Shown here: one piece after another, positions 9,327 through 17,052 of the stretch
Layout of the letters: every line of letters begins with the position of its first letter
Position numbering within the stretch: the first letter of the stretch is position 1
NCBI GenBank assembly: GCA_003452275.1
Contig: DMIT01000091.1
Location: 1 to 19,291 of the forward strand
Length of the DNA: 19,291 nt
Direction of reading: 5' to 3'
Source: Rhodospirillaceae bacterium
GTDB taxonomy: Bacteria > Pseudomonadota > Alphaproteobacteria > Micavibrionales > Micavibrionaceae
The notes under the pieces: model-generated
What the model was told of the DNA's origin: nothing
What the model saw: only the letters and a program-made list of their open reading frames with translations
Database searches by the model: none
Made by a program: the position numbers and the translations under genes

Positions 9327-11128
9327 CAGAATGCCTGCCCGATGCTGATATAAAATTGGTAATTCTGTTCCAGATTATCTTTCTGGGTCAGGGGGGTAGC
9401 AAGGTCAAACCTGATCGGCCCGAATCCAGTATAATATCTGAATCCCACACCCGTCCCGAGAGCAAAATCATTGAATTCAGGCGATGCATTTTCTGTGACA
9501 CTCGCCCCGTCCAGAAAGATGATCCCGCCAATCGTATCGGTAAATTTCGACCGTAACTCCAACGAAAAATTGACAAGGGATAACCCACCGGTCGGATCAC
9601 CTTTTTCCTGTGGGCCGACTTCCTGATAACCATATCCACGAACAGAACCACCACCACCGGCATAAAATCTTTCCGTTGCGGGAATCCCTTCCAGATCTGC
9701 GCCCCAAATGCTCCCTACTCCGGCTTTTCCTGCAAGCACAATATCCGCCTTCGTTCCCAAAGAAAGATAGCCGCTGCCCGTAAACTGGGTTTTAAAGAAT
9801 GGATCACTTTCACCAAGCAAATCAAAAAATGGTTCAGCGGCAGCCGATAAATTCCAGCCTTTATGCGGATCAAGTTTATTGTCGCGCGTATCATAAGAAA
9901 TAGTTTGCGGTGCCGAAACAAGACCAAAGATATTGCTACTGTCATCTGTCTTGTCATCAATACGGGTGACCGAGAAATCAATGCCTGTGGAGGCCGATAT
10001 ATGCTTGCCAAAGGTTCTGCTGATCGCGATGCCGCTATCCATGCCGAGTTCATCATATGCATCTGTTTCCTGACGGCGCAAAGCAGCCGATAAGGACAAA
10101 GATTGGTTCTTCCGGATAAAATAGGGCTTGTCAAAATCGAGTCCCAGACTTTGCTTTAATGCGGATAAATTCAATGTGGCTTTTAATTTTTCTGCAGATC
10201 CCAATAAATTACGATGCTCCCATCCGAAAATAGCACCGGGCCCTTCATCAGAATAATAAGTCAACCCCGCGCTGACACTTCTTTGCGCGCGTTCACGCAA
10301 ATCCAGTTTTACAGGCACATTCCCATTTTTTTCCGGTGCTGCCGGCAGAATAATTTCCGCACGGGAGAAAAGCCCGCCTTGCAACAAAGCCGTCTTATAA
10401 GATTCGAGTTTTTCACGACGGAAACAATCGCCCTCTTTCCATGGCACCAGTTTTCGCAAGTACGATTCTTTGACACTGCCATTGCCCGTAAAAGACGTCG
10501 CGCCGAAATGCCCTTCTTTTCCAGCATCGACAAGGAAATCAACTCGCCCCTGATGGGTGCGCTGATCGAGATAAACTTCGTTTTTAACATCCAGTGAAAA
10601 ATAACAACGATCTTTTTGAATTTTTTGATAAAGAATATCCTGTTGCGTCAATACGGATTCAGCGTCCAGAATCATGCCTGTCTTTGCATGTTTCTGATCC
10701 AGCTTTTGAAAATATTCCTTGGGAGAAACATGGATAGATGAAATGCGGAATTGTGGGCCGTATTCTATTTCATATTTCCCCGAGAGCGGCTGAGTTCCTT
10801 TCACGAATTTGATTTTCGCGTTGTAATATCCTTTGGCATGGAGGGCCTTTAAAAGGTCTGCGCGAATGGATTCCTCGATATAATCCTCTTCGCGGGCCCT
10901 GTTATTTTCATCTTTGGACAGAGTTTTTAATTTATCCTGCAACCTCTCATCCAGAACAGTTTGCAAATAGTCCGATGATGCCTCATCATTTTTATTGTGC
11001 GTCAGGCGATAATCTGTTTTGACGCCGGTAAATATATCCATAAGCGAGCAAGCCCCGAGCGGCAGCAGGCAAAAGAAAACAAGAATCGATCTTCCGGTTT
11101 TTAAAGAGACATGCGATTTTGACATCAT
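9326..11128 (-). CDS. tamA: TamA, Omp85-family outer membrane protein with a possible lipoprotein signal
   Basis: TamA is the outer-membrane partner of TamB. The 600-residue product (from the ATG at 11128) has an N-terminal periplasmic part with POTRA-like segments (about 40-280) and a 16-strand-type barrel (about 285-600). The Omp85 loop-6 signature is present as RFYAGGGGSVRGYGYQ, with VRGY at 496-499, and the chain ends in aromatic phenylalanine as barrel proteins do. The frame can be extended to a TTG at 11182, but that start has no ribosome binding site and would place another hydrophobic stretch before the signal peptide. ATG codons at 11128 and 11125 give a classical signal: basic residues, then ILVFFCLLPLGAC. 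This LGAC lipobox, with Ser at +2, predicts a lipidated N-terminus at Cys27. Lipidated TamA (TamL) is known from Bacteroidota, so this is unusual and unproven. The gene follows tesA on the same strand after 115 bases. Confidence 0.93.
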   Translation of the reverse strand: MMSKSHVSLKTGRSILVFFCLLPLGACSLMDIFTGVKTDYRLTHNKNDEASSDYLQTVLDERLQDKLKTLSKDENNRAREEDYIEESIRADLLKALHAKGYYNAKIKFVKGTQPLSGKYEIEYGPQFRISSIHVSPKEYFQKLDQKHAKTGMILDAESVLTQQDILYQKIQKDRCYFSLDVKNEVYLDQRTHQGRVDFLVDAGKEGHFGATSFTGNGSVKESYLRKLVPWKEGDCFRREKLESYKTALLQGGLFSRAEIILPAAPEKNGNVPVKLDLRERAQRSVSAGLTYYSDEGPGAIFGWEHRNLLGSAEKLKATLNLSALKQSLGLDFDKPYFIRKNQSLSLSAALRRQETDAYDELGMDSGIAISRTFGKHISASTGIDFSVTRIDDKTDDSSNIFGLVSAPQTISYDTRDNKLDPHKGWNLSAAAEPFFDLLGESDPFFKTQFTGSGYLSLGTKADIVLAGKAGVGSIWGADLEGIPATERFYAGGGGSVRGYGYQEVGPQEKGDPTGGLSLVNFSLELRSKFTDTIGGIIFLDGASVTENASPEFNDFALGTGVGFRYYTGFGPIRFDLATPLTQKDNLEQNYQFYISIGQAF

Positions 11129-11243
11129 AAGCAAAAATATAATAACGAATGAATTGAATAGCCTAGCTTGCAAGGATTTCAAGAAAAAGGCAACTTGTTA
11201 GGTGTCCTGAATACCATAATATAGGCAATTCTAGGATCAGGGC

Positions 11244-11873
11244 TCATTTCTCCTGCAAAGTTTTTTCAACAACCGGAAAAATACGATCAACCATAATCGC
11301 TATGCCTTTGGGGTTGGGGTGAAGCCCGTCCGGCAAATTATATTCGGCTTTCATGGCCACGCCTTCCAGAAAAAACGGGTAGAGCGGCACATCATATTCA
11401 TCGGCCAGTTCCTGATAAATCCGGTCGAATTTGCCCTGAAAAAAAGGCCCCAAATTTGCCGGACTCTTCATGCCTGCCAGCAGGACAGGGATTTTTTTCT
11501 CTTTTAATTTATCCAGAATAGCTGCCAGATTTTTTTGAGTGACGGCCGGATCAATGCCCCGCAACATATCATTGGCGCCAAGCGCGACGATAACGAGCAT
11601 CGGTCGCGGAGTTCCGTCCACGGCCCAATCAACGCGGGACAATCCACCGGCACTGGTGTCTCCTGATACGCCAGCATTATCAACTCTGGCAGAAATGCCT
11701 GCCGCAATCATCTTTTCCTGAAGTTTGGTTGCAAAATCCTGACCGGACTCCATACCATATCCCGCGGTCAAACTATCGCCCAATGCAACAATACGAATAG
11801 GGTCGGCAGCATAGGCTTTCAAAGAAAAAACGCTTAAAAAAGCTAAAACAGCAAAAAAGAAAGCCGAACGCAT
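11244..11873 (-). CDS. tesA: TesA-like periplasmic SGNH esterase / lysophospholipase
   Basis: The protein belongs to the SGNH hydrolase family of E. coli TesA (thioesterase I / protease I / lysophospholipase L1). A signal peptide (residues 1-22, cut after AYA) sends it to the periplasm. The catalytic blocks are complete: GDSLTAGYG at 32-40 with nucleophile Ser34, NAGVSGDT with oxyanion Gly71, GAND at 99-102 with Asn101, and DGLH with Asp182 and His185. At about 209 residues it has the usual length. Two ATG codons are possible, at 11879 and 11873. The AAAGGG ribosome binding site (11886-11881) is one base from the first and seven from the second, so 11873 is preferred. As in E. coli, the gene is divergent from ybbA-ybbP. 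It is followed by tamA-tamB on the same strand and could be cotranscribed with them. The natural substrate is not shown by sequence. Confidence 0.93.
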   Translation of the reverse strand: MRSAFFFAVLAFLSVFSLKAYAADPIRIVALGDSLTAGYGMESGQDFATKLQEKMIAAGISARVDNAGVSGDTSAGGLSRVDWAVDGTPRPMLVIVALGANDMLRGIDPAVTQKNLAAILDKLKEKKIPVLLAGMKSPANLGPFFQGKFDRIYQELADEYDVPLYPFFLEGVAMKAEYNLPDGLHPNPKGIAIMVDRIFPVVEKTLQEK

Positions 11874-11880
11874 TGCCATA

Positions 11881-11886
11881 CCCTTT
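11881..11886 (-). promoter_or_regulatory. Ribosome binding site deciding the tesA start
   Basis: On the minus strand this reads AAAGGG. It lies seven bases before the ATG at 11873 but only one before the ATG at 11879, which favours the shorter reading of the esterase. Confidence 0.6.
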
Positions 11887-11955
11887 CATAAATATATGTT
11901 ATCATTGAATAATATAGCATCCATTTTCTTAAGAACCAGCCCCTTTACCCTATAT

Positions 11956-11960
11956 GAAGG
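11956..11960 (+). promoter_or_regulatory. Ribosome binding site of ybbA
   Basis: GAAGG lies six bases before the ATG at 11967 and supports that start over the out-of-frame ATG at 11954. Confidence 0.6.
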
Positions 11961-11966
11961 TATTTT

Positions 11967-12632
11967 ATGCTTCTATCACTGACCGATATTCACCTCACCC
12001 TCCCTGCCAGCACAGGGGATGTTTCGATTTTAAGGGGGGTATCTTTCACCCTGCCTGCTGCAAAATCCGTGGCGATTGTCGGGCCATCAGGATCGGGGAA
12101 AACATCCCTGCTCATGATTTGCGCAGGACTTTTGAAACCGCAGGCCGGACAAATATTATTCGAAGGTCAGGACATCACGCATTTTGGCGAAGATAAGCTA
12201 GCCGCCCTGCGCCGTGATACGATGGGCATCGTCTTTCAGAATTTTCATCTTATTCCCACCATGACAGCCATTGAAAATGTTGCCATTCCGCTGGAGCTGG
12301 CCCGCATTCCTGATGCCACCGCACGCGCGGAACAAGCCTTGAAAGATGTCGGCCTATCCCATCGCCTTGACCACTACCCTTCCCAACTATCGGGGGGTGA
12401 ACAGCAACGGGTGGCGATTGCACGCGCTTTATCAATGAAACCGAAATTGATATTGGCGGATGAACCAACGGGAAATCTTGACCAAACGACAGGCAAGACA
12501 ATCATGGATTTATTATTTGACCGTGTCCGCGCTCACGGATCAACCCTTGCCCTGATTACCCACGACCCGACTCTCGCTGCCGCTTGTGACCTGCAAATCC
12601 ATATTCAGGACGGAAAGGTAATGGCGATATGA
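11967..12632 (+). CDS. ybbA: YbbA-like ABC transporter ATP-binding protein (LolD/MacB-type)
   Basis: This 221-residue ATPase powers the FtsX-type permease encoded next to it. All nucleotide-binding motifs are intact: Walker A GPSGSGKT at 39-46, Q-loop Gln91, signature LSGGEQQR at 141-148, Walker B LILADE at 161-166 with catalytic Glu166, and the switch His199 in THD. The short length and motif spacing match the LolD/MacB/FtsE group, whose members drive mechanical changes in periplasmic domains rather than classical import. Its last four bases (ATGA) are shared with the start of the permease gene, indicating translational coupling. The pair lies head to head with tesA across a 93-base gap, the same layout as tesA-ybbA-ybbP in E. 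coli. The transported substrate is not known in either case; a lipid or envelope role is a guess from the neighbours. Confidence 0.95.
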   Translation: MLLSLTDIHLTLPASTGDVSILRGVSFTLPAAKSVAIVGPSGSGKTSLLMICAGLLKPQAGQILFEGQDITHFGEDKLAALRRDTMGIVFQNFHLIPTMTAIENVAIPLELARIPDATARAEQALKDVGLSHRLDHYPSQLSGGEQQRVAIARALSMKPKLILADEPTGNLDQTTGKTIMDLLFDRVRAHGSTLALITHDPTLAAACDLQIHIQDGKVMAI

Positions 12633-15136
12633 CCCTTGCGCTTCGTTATGCCCTCCGCGACTTACGCGGTACATTCTCATCCTTGCGCATCGTCATTCTT
12701 TGCCTCTTTCTAGGGGTTGCAGCCATTGCAGCCATCCAGTTCACAAGCCATACCGTCCTATCAGGCATTGAGAAAAATGGCCGGAGTATTTTAGGCGGGG
12801 ATTTGGTCATTCGTACTCTGTTCACCCCCGCACCGCAGAATTTGCGTCAATGGTTTTTAGACCGCAATGCTATTTTAATGGATACGACCGAAGCCCGCGT
12901 CATGCTTGCCAATGCGGTCACTGGCGACAGTACGCTGGTCGAGTTAAAAACCGTTGAAGATGCCTATCCGCTCTACGGAGAATTCACAACCGATACAGGA
13001 CAAGATATAAAATCATCCTTATCCCATCAGGGAATCCTGCTGGATAAAGCCCTACGTGACCGCCTGTCTTTACAGAAGGGCGATACGGTACGTCTGGGGA
13101 ATTCTATATTGAGGGTTGCGGGTTTTATCGCCACGGAACCGGATCGTGCAGGTGGATCGCGCTTTGGTCTGGCGCCGCGTGCCATGATCTCCGCCGCCGA
13201 CATGGGGGCAACGGGCCTGTTTCAAAATGGCAGCATGATTTACTATGACCTGCGCATCAAATTGCCGCCCCAGACGAATTTGCAATCCATCACGACTGCC
13301 TTGACACAAAGCTTTCCGGATGCCGAATGGAAAGTGACGGATGCGGATAATGCATCCCCGCAAGTTCAACGCTTCGTCAATCGGCTGATGCTGTTCCTGA
13401 CCCTTGTTGGCCTTTCCGCGCTATTGATCGGCGGTATCGGAATCGGCAATGGCGTGCGCGCACATTTCTCGACCCGTTTAAAAACGATTGCCATTCTCAA
13501 AACCCTCGGCGCACCTGTCAAACTCATTGAAAATATGTATCTGTTGCAAATCCTCCTTATCACTGCGATAGGGACGGCAGCAGGAACAATGACGGGGGCT
13601 TTTGCCCCTTATCTGGCCGCGCCCTTTTTATCCACCCTCTTGCCGTTCAGCATCGAACCCCGTTTGACATGGGAAGCACTGGCCATTCCTGCAGCGTTCG
13701 GATTTCTCACTTCTTTTGCTTTTACGTTATGGCCTTTGGGACAAGCGATCAAAACATCACCGATTGAATTATTCCGCTCTGCTTTGTCTCCGTTACAAGG
13801 CGCGCCCTCTTCTAAATTTAAAAGACTCACCGTCTTTCTATTTTTATCCCTGATCGCCCTCGCCGTCGGAACAGCCCACAGCTATTCCTTTGCCATCTGG
13901 TTTGTAGTTGGCGCTGCAATGTCACTGCTCGTCTTTTACGGCATGGGACGTGGTCTATCGACTTTGGCAGGACGTATTCCTGTACCGCATTACCCCGCTT
14001 TGCGCCTTGCCCTGCGCAATCTGCACCGTCCGGGCAATGCCACAGCCAACACCCTGATTTCCTTGGGTCTAGGGCTAACGGTGATGGTCAGTGTGACATT
14101 GATTGAAATGAATTTCCGTTACGGAATCATCCAGAACCTTCCAAAAGATGCCCCTGCATTCTTTTTCATGGATATTCAGAAAGATCAAAAAGACGAATTC
14201 TACTCTTTGTTATCGCAGCAAGAAAGCGCCCGTCATATCGTCATGTCGCCGAATTTGCGCGGGCGTATTGTCAGTGTGAATGGCGTTGCTGCGGCAGACG
14301 CCATAAAAGGGGATAATGAAAGATGGTTATTGCAAAATGACCGCGGCTTTACCTATACCGCCGACCTTCCCGCCCATTCCGAGATATTATCGGGAACATG
14401 GTGGCCATCCGATTATACGGGCCCGCCATTGGTATCGGTTGTCGAAGATGTCGTCAAAGCCTTCGGCGTAGGGGTCGGCGATCACATCACCGTCAATATT
14501 CTGGGACGCGATATGACCGCCACCATTGCCAATACGCGCAGCGTGAACTGGATGAATTTTACCGTCAATTTTGCAATCACTTTTTCCCCCGGAACGTTAG
14601 AATCCGCACCTCATAGCTGGCTGGCAACCGTGGTGGCCGATCCTGCCGCCGAAACAACCATTCAACGCAATATCACCGCTCGCTTTCCGAATATATCGAT
14701 GATCCGCCTATCGGATGCCATCAGTGCCGCCCAGACTATCCTCGGCAACATGGCAAACGCAGTGCGCGGAACAGCGGCCATTGCCCTGATAACCGGTATC
14801 TTTGTTCTGGCAGGCAGCTTGGCCGCCACCCGCACGCAACGCGTCTATGATATCGTGATCTTGAAAGTGTTGGGAATTCCACGATCTACTTTGTTGATCG
14901 GGTTTGTGGTCGAATTCATGTTACTAGGAATGATTTCTGCTGCCTTGTCTCTTGCGTTAGGAACAATGATATCATGGGCTGTGATGTCACAATTAATGAA
15001 TCTGCCATGGCATTTTTATCCCCTGCCTGCCATTCTTACCTCTTTGTCCGGCGCGCTTCTGACCCTTGCCATTGGCTGGCTGGTGACAGGACGCGTTCTC
15101 TCTGCCTCGGCCGCGACCTATTTGCGCAATGAATGA
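12629..15136 (+). CDS. ybbP: YbbP-like ABC transporter permease with two FtsX domains
   Basis: This 835-residue inner-membrane protein is the permease partner of YbbA. It has an N-terminal membrane segment (about 18-40) followed by a MacB-like periplasmic domain starting near 'LGGDLVI'. A first FtsX domain lies at about 248-380, with coupling helix 'IAILKTLGAP'. Central membrane segments follow at about 400-445 and 475-495, then a second periplasmic domain (about 510-700) and a second FtsX domain (about 709-830) with 'IVILKVLGIPR'. The two LKxLG helices are where the ATPase is expected to dock. This duplicated layout in one chain is that of the COG3127/YbbP family. The start overlaps the stop of ybbA by four bases. 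The stop codon (15134-15136) directly abuts that of the converging repressor gene, leaving no space for a terminator. Its substrate is unknown. Confidence 0.94.
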   Translation: MTLALRYALRDLRGTFSSLRIVILCLFLGVAAIAAIQFTSHTVLSGIEKNGRSILGGDLVIRTLFTPAPQNLRQWFLDRNAILMDTTEARVMLANAVTGDSTLVELKTVEDAYPLYGEFTTDTGQDIKSSLSHQGILLDKALRDRLSLQKGDTVRLGNSILRVAGFIATEPDRAGGSRFGLAPRAMISAADMGATGLFQNGSMIYYDLRIKLPPQTNLQSITTALTQSFPDAEWKVTDADNASPQVQRFVNRLMLFLTLVGLSALLIGGIGIGNGVRAHFSTRLKTIAILKTLGAPVKLIENMYLLQILLITAIGTAAGTMTGAFAPYLAAPFLSTLLPFSIEPRLTWEALAIPAAFGFLTSFAFTLWPLGQAIKTSPIELFRSALSPLQGAPSSKFKRLTVFLFLSLIALAVGTAHSYSFAIWFVVGAAMSLLVFYGMGRGLSTLAGRIPVPHYPALRLALRNLHRPGNATANTLISLGLGLTVMVSVTLIEMNFRYGIIQNLPKDAPAFFFMDIQKDQKDEFYSLLSQQESARHIVMSPNLRGRIVSVNGVAAADAIKGDNERWLLQNDRGFTYTADLPAHSEILSGTWWPSDYTGPPLVSVVEDVVKAFGVGVGDHITVNILGRDMTATIANTRSVNWMNFTVNFAITFSPGTLESAPHSWLATVVADPAAETTIQRNITARFPNISMIRLSDAISAAQTILGNMANAVRGTAAIALITGIFVLAGSLAATRTQRVYDIVILKVLGIPRSTLLIGFVVEFMLLGMISAALSLALGTMISWAVMSQLMNLPWHFYPLPAILTSLSGALLTLAIGWLVTGRVLSASAATYLRNE

Positions 15137-15748
15137 TTACAGAAGCTTCTTAAAATAAAAATCGACCATAGGGCCCGCCATTTTCTTTAAATCGACAAGC
15201 GACGGGTTTCTCAAATATTCATGGATCATCCCGCCCATATAACAAAATAAAGAAACGGATAAGAAATGCGGATCGGCATCTTTCGGCAAAACCTGTTGCG
15301 CGATAGCCCTTTCAAAGAAACCTTTGATGATGTGAAATGTTTCGGCATTCTGCTTATTCTGGGTGACCAGCAATGTCGCTAGATCACCCGAATAATCGCA
15401 CTTCATAAAAAAGACCGTAAAGAATTTTTGCATTTTGATATCTGTCGCAATATCCAGCAAACTATCGACACATAAATCCGCCAATTGTTTGATCGCGTTC
15501 TGATTATTGCGGGCTTGCGTATCATTCATACGGTTGATGAAGGACATATGCACTTCGCCGTGAAGTTCATTAAAAATATCTGCCTTGTTCTTAAAATGCC
15601 AATAAACGGCCCCGCGCGTGACTCCGGCGGCTTCCGCGATGTCTTCCAGACTGCTATAAGCCACACCTTTCACGTAAAAAACCTCTAACGCGGCATCTAA
15701 AATATTTTTGCGAGTATTTTGTGCTTCTTCCTTGGTTTTTCGAACCAT
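15137..15748 (-). CDS. acrR: TetR/AcrR-family transcriptional repressor of the efflux operon
   Basis: The 203-residue product is very similar in its N-terminus to E. coli AcrR, which reads MARKTKQEAQETRQHIL; here it is MVRKTKEEAQNTRKNIL. The helix-turn-helix lies at about 33-52, with AGVTRGAVYWHFKNK as the recognition region. The remaining helices form the ligand-binding and dimer domain. The frame stays open upstream to an ATG at 15955, but that 69-residue extension is basic, would run across the operator and into acrA, and is not seen in the family, so the ATG at 15748 is chosen. A GAGAAG ribosome binding site lies about ten bases upstream. The gene diverges from acrA, and a palindromic operator sits between them, so it probably represses both acrAB and itself and is released by toxic ligands. 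It meets ybbP stop to stop with no gap. Confidence 0.92.
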   Translation of the reverse strand: MVRKTKEEAQNTRKNILDAALEVFYVKGVAYSSLEDIAEAAGVTRGAVYWHFKNKADIFNELHGEVHMSFINRMNDTQARNNQNAIKQLADLCVDSLLDIATDIKMQKFFTVFFMKCDYSGDLATLLVTQNKQNAETFHIIKGFFERAIAQQVLPKDADPHFLSVSLFCYMGGMIHEYLRNPSLVDLKKMAGPMVDFYFKKLL

Positions 15749-15779
15749 CGTACTAACTTCTCTACGTTTAAATAGGTTA

Positions 15780-15816
15780 TTGACATTATACATACATTCA
15801 CGTATGTTTGTATAAT
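15780..15816 (+). promoter_or_regulatory. AcrR-type operator palindrome overlapping divergent promoters
   Basis: Bases 15785-15816 form a 32-base near-palindrome in which 26 positions agree with their reverse complement; the left half is ATTATACATACATTCA and the right half is CGTATGTTTGTATAAT. It closely resembles the E. coli AcrR box, which begins TACATACATT. A perfect -35 element TTGACA (15780-15785) lies 17 bases before TATGTT (15803-15808), a plausible acrA promoter covered by the palindrome. A second -10-like TATAAT lies at 15811-15816. The minus strand carries TATAAT at 15790-15785, suitable as the acrR -10. Repressor binding here would block both directions. Promoter assignments are by inspection. 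Confidence 0.8.
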
Positions 15817-15845
15817 ACCGCATCATGAAGGCTTTAGTAAAGCGA

Positions 15846-15852
15846 AAAGGGA
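15846..15852 (+). promoter_or_regulatory. Ribosome binding site of acrA supporting a GTG start
   Basis: AAAGGGA lies six bases before the GTG at 15859. It supports GTG as the acrA start, since the nearby ATG at 15825 is in another frame. Confidence 0.6.
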
Positions 15853-15858
15853 TTTTCT

Positions 15859-17028
15859 GTGAAAAAGATCGTAATTTTTGTTGTCGGCGTCGTGCTTGTA
15901 GCAGGCGCTTTCTATGTTTGGAATTCTCGCTCAAACGAAGGGGGCCATATTTCATCTGCGCAAGCCGCCAATGGGGTGGAGCGCCCTCCGGCAGAGGTCA
16001 ATATCATCACCATCGCGCCACAATCCGTCAATTTTACCAAAGATCTTCCGGGCAGAACATCCTCTTATAAAATTGCCGAAATTCGCCCGCAGGTAAATGG
16101 CATTATTACCAAACGTCTTTATACCGAGGGCAGCGAGGTCAAAGAAGGTGACCAGCTTTACCAGATCGACCCTGCAACTTATGAGGCTGCGCTGAACAGT
16201 TCTCGCGCCAACCTGATGAAAGCCGAAGCGAGTCTGAAAGCCGCACAAGCCCAATTTGCGCGCGTCAAAGAACTGGTCAAAATTGACGCCGTCAGCAAAC
16301 AGGAATTCGATGACGCCAATGCCAGTCTGGATCAAGGCAAAGCAGATGTCGCCATTGCCAAAGCCGCACTGGCCACTTCCCAGATCAATCTGGATTATAC
16401 CAAGGTTTTCTCACCCATTTCTGGACGGATCGGAAAATCTTTCGTGACCGAAGGGGCACTGGTCACCGCAAACCAGACAACGCCCCTCGCCACCGTCCAG
16501 CAATTTGACCCGATCTATGTCGATGTGACCCAGTCCAGTACAGAATTGATGGATTTACGCCGCCAGCTACAAGCAGCCGAAAAAACCCCTGTAACCCTTA
16601 TTCTGGAAGGCGATTCAAAAATCTATGAAGAAAAGGGAGAATTGCAGTTTTCCGATGTCACCGTCGATCAAACAACCGGATCGGTGCAATTGCGTATTTT
16701 GTTCCCCAATCCGAAACAGGAATTGCTTCCGGGCCTTTTCGTTCATGCCCGTATTGAACAGGCGCGCGATTCCGCTGCTATTCTCGTCCCGCAAAGGGCC
16801 ATTACCCGTACGGCAGATGGCAGCGTCACCGTGTGGGTCGTCGGCGAAGGGGATAAAGTGTCCGTCCGCCCGATCAAAGTTTCTCAGGCCGTGGGTGACC
16901 AATGGTTTGTGACCGATGGTTTGAAGGCAGGCGACCGTGTGATTGTCGAAGGCATCCAAAAAGTCAAACCTGATGCAGTTGTCAAACCGGTTGACATCGC
17001 CGCCCAAAAAACGACCCCGACCAAATAA
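15859..17028 (+). CDS. acrA: AcrA/MexA-type periplasmic adaptor of an RND efflux pump
   Basis: This 389-residue membrane fusion protein links the inner-membrane pump AcrB to a TolC-type outer-membrane channel. An N-terminal hydrophobic segment (about 4-20) has no lipobox cysteine, so it probably stays as a membrane anchor or is cleaved, unlike the lipidated E. coli AcrA. Domains in order are: lipoyl half 1 (about 74-105, 'EIRPQVNGIITKRLY'), an alpha-helical coiled-coil hairpin (about 106-177), lipoyl half 2 (about 179-212, 'FSPISGRIGKSF'), a beta-barrel (about 217-300) and a membrane-proximal domain (about 305-380, with 'ILVPQRAITRT'). The start is GTG with a well-spaced AAAGGGA. The gene is the first of an operon; acrB starts 24 bases after its stop. 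Expression should be controlled by the palindromic operator upstream and the divergent repressor. Confidence 0.95.
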   Translation: MKKIVIFVVGVVLVAGAFYVWNSRSNEGGHISSAQAANGVERPPAEVNIITIAPQSVNFTKDLPGRTSSYKIAEIRPQVNGIITKRLYTEGSEVKEGDQLYQIDPATYEAALNSSRANLMKAEASLKAAQAQFARVKELVKIDAVSKQEFDDANASLDQGKADVAIAKAALATSQINLDYTKVFSPISGRIGKSFVTEGALVTANQTTPLATVQQFDPIYVDVTQSSTELMDLRRQLQAAEKTPVTLILEGDSKIYEEKGELQFSDVTVDQTTGSVQLRILFPNPKQELLPGLFVHARIEQARDSAAILVPQRAITRTADGSVTVWVVGEGDKVSVRPIKVSQAVGDQWFVTDGLKAGDRVIVEGIQKVKPDAVVKPVDIAAQKTTPTK

Positions 17029-17052
17029 CAACCCAGCGAAGGCTCCCTTATA

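Noticed and set aside
9388..10590. Frames of up to 139 codons inside tamA on both strands
   Set aside because: They are shadows of the tamA frame, which has clear Omp85 features throughout.
11129..11182. TTG-initiated N-terminal extension of TamA
   Set aside because: There is no ribosome binding site before the TTG, and the extension would bury a well-formed lipoprotein signal peptide behind another hydrophobic stretch.
15749..15955. Upstream extension of the acrR frame by 69 codons
   Set aside because: It would cross the operator and promoter and overlap acrA, and the family N-terminus clearly begins at the ATG at 15748.
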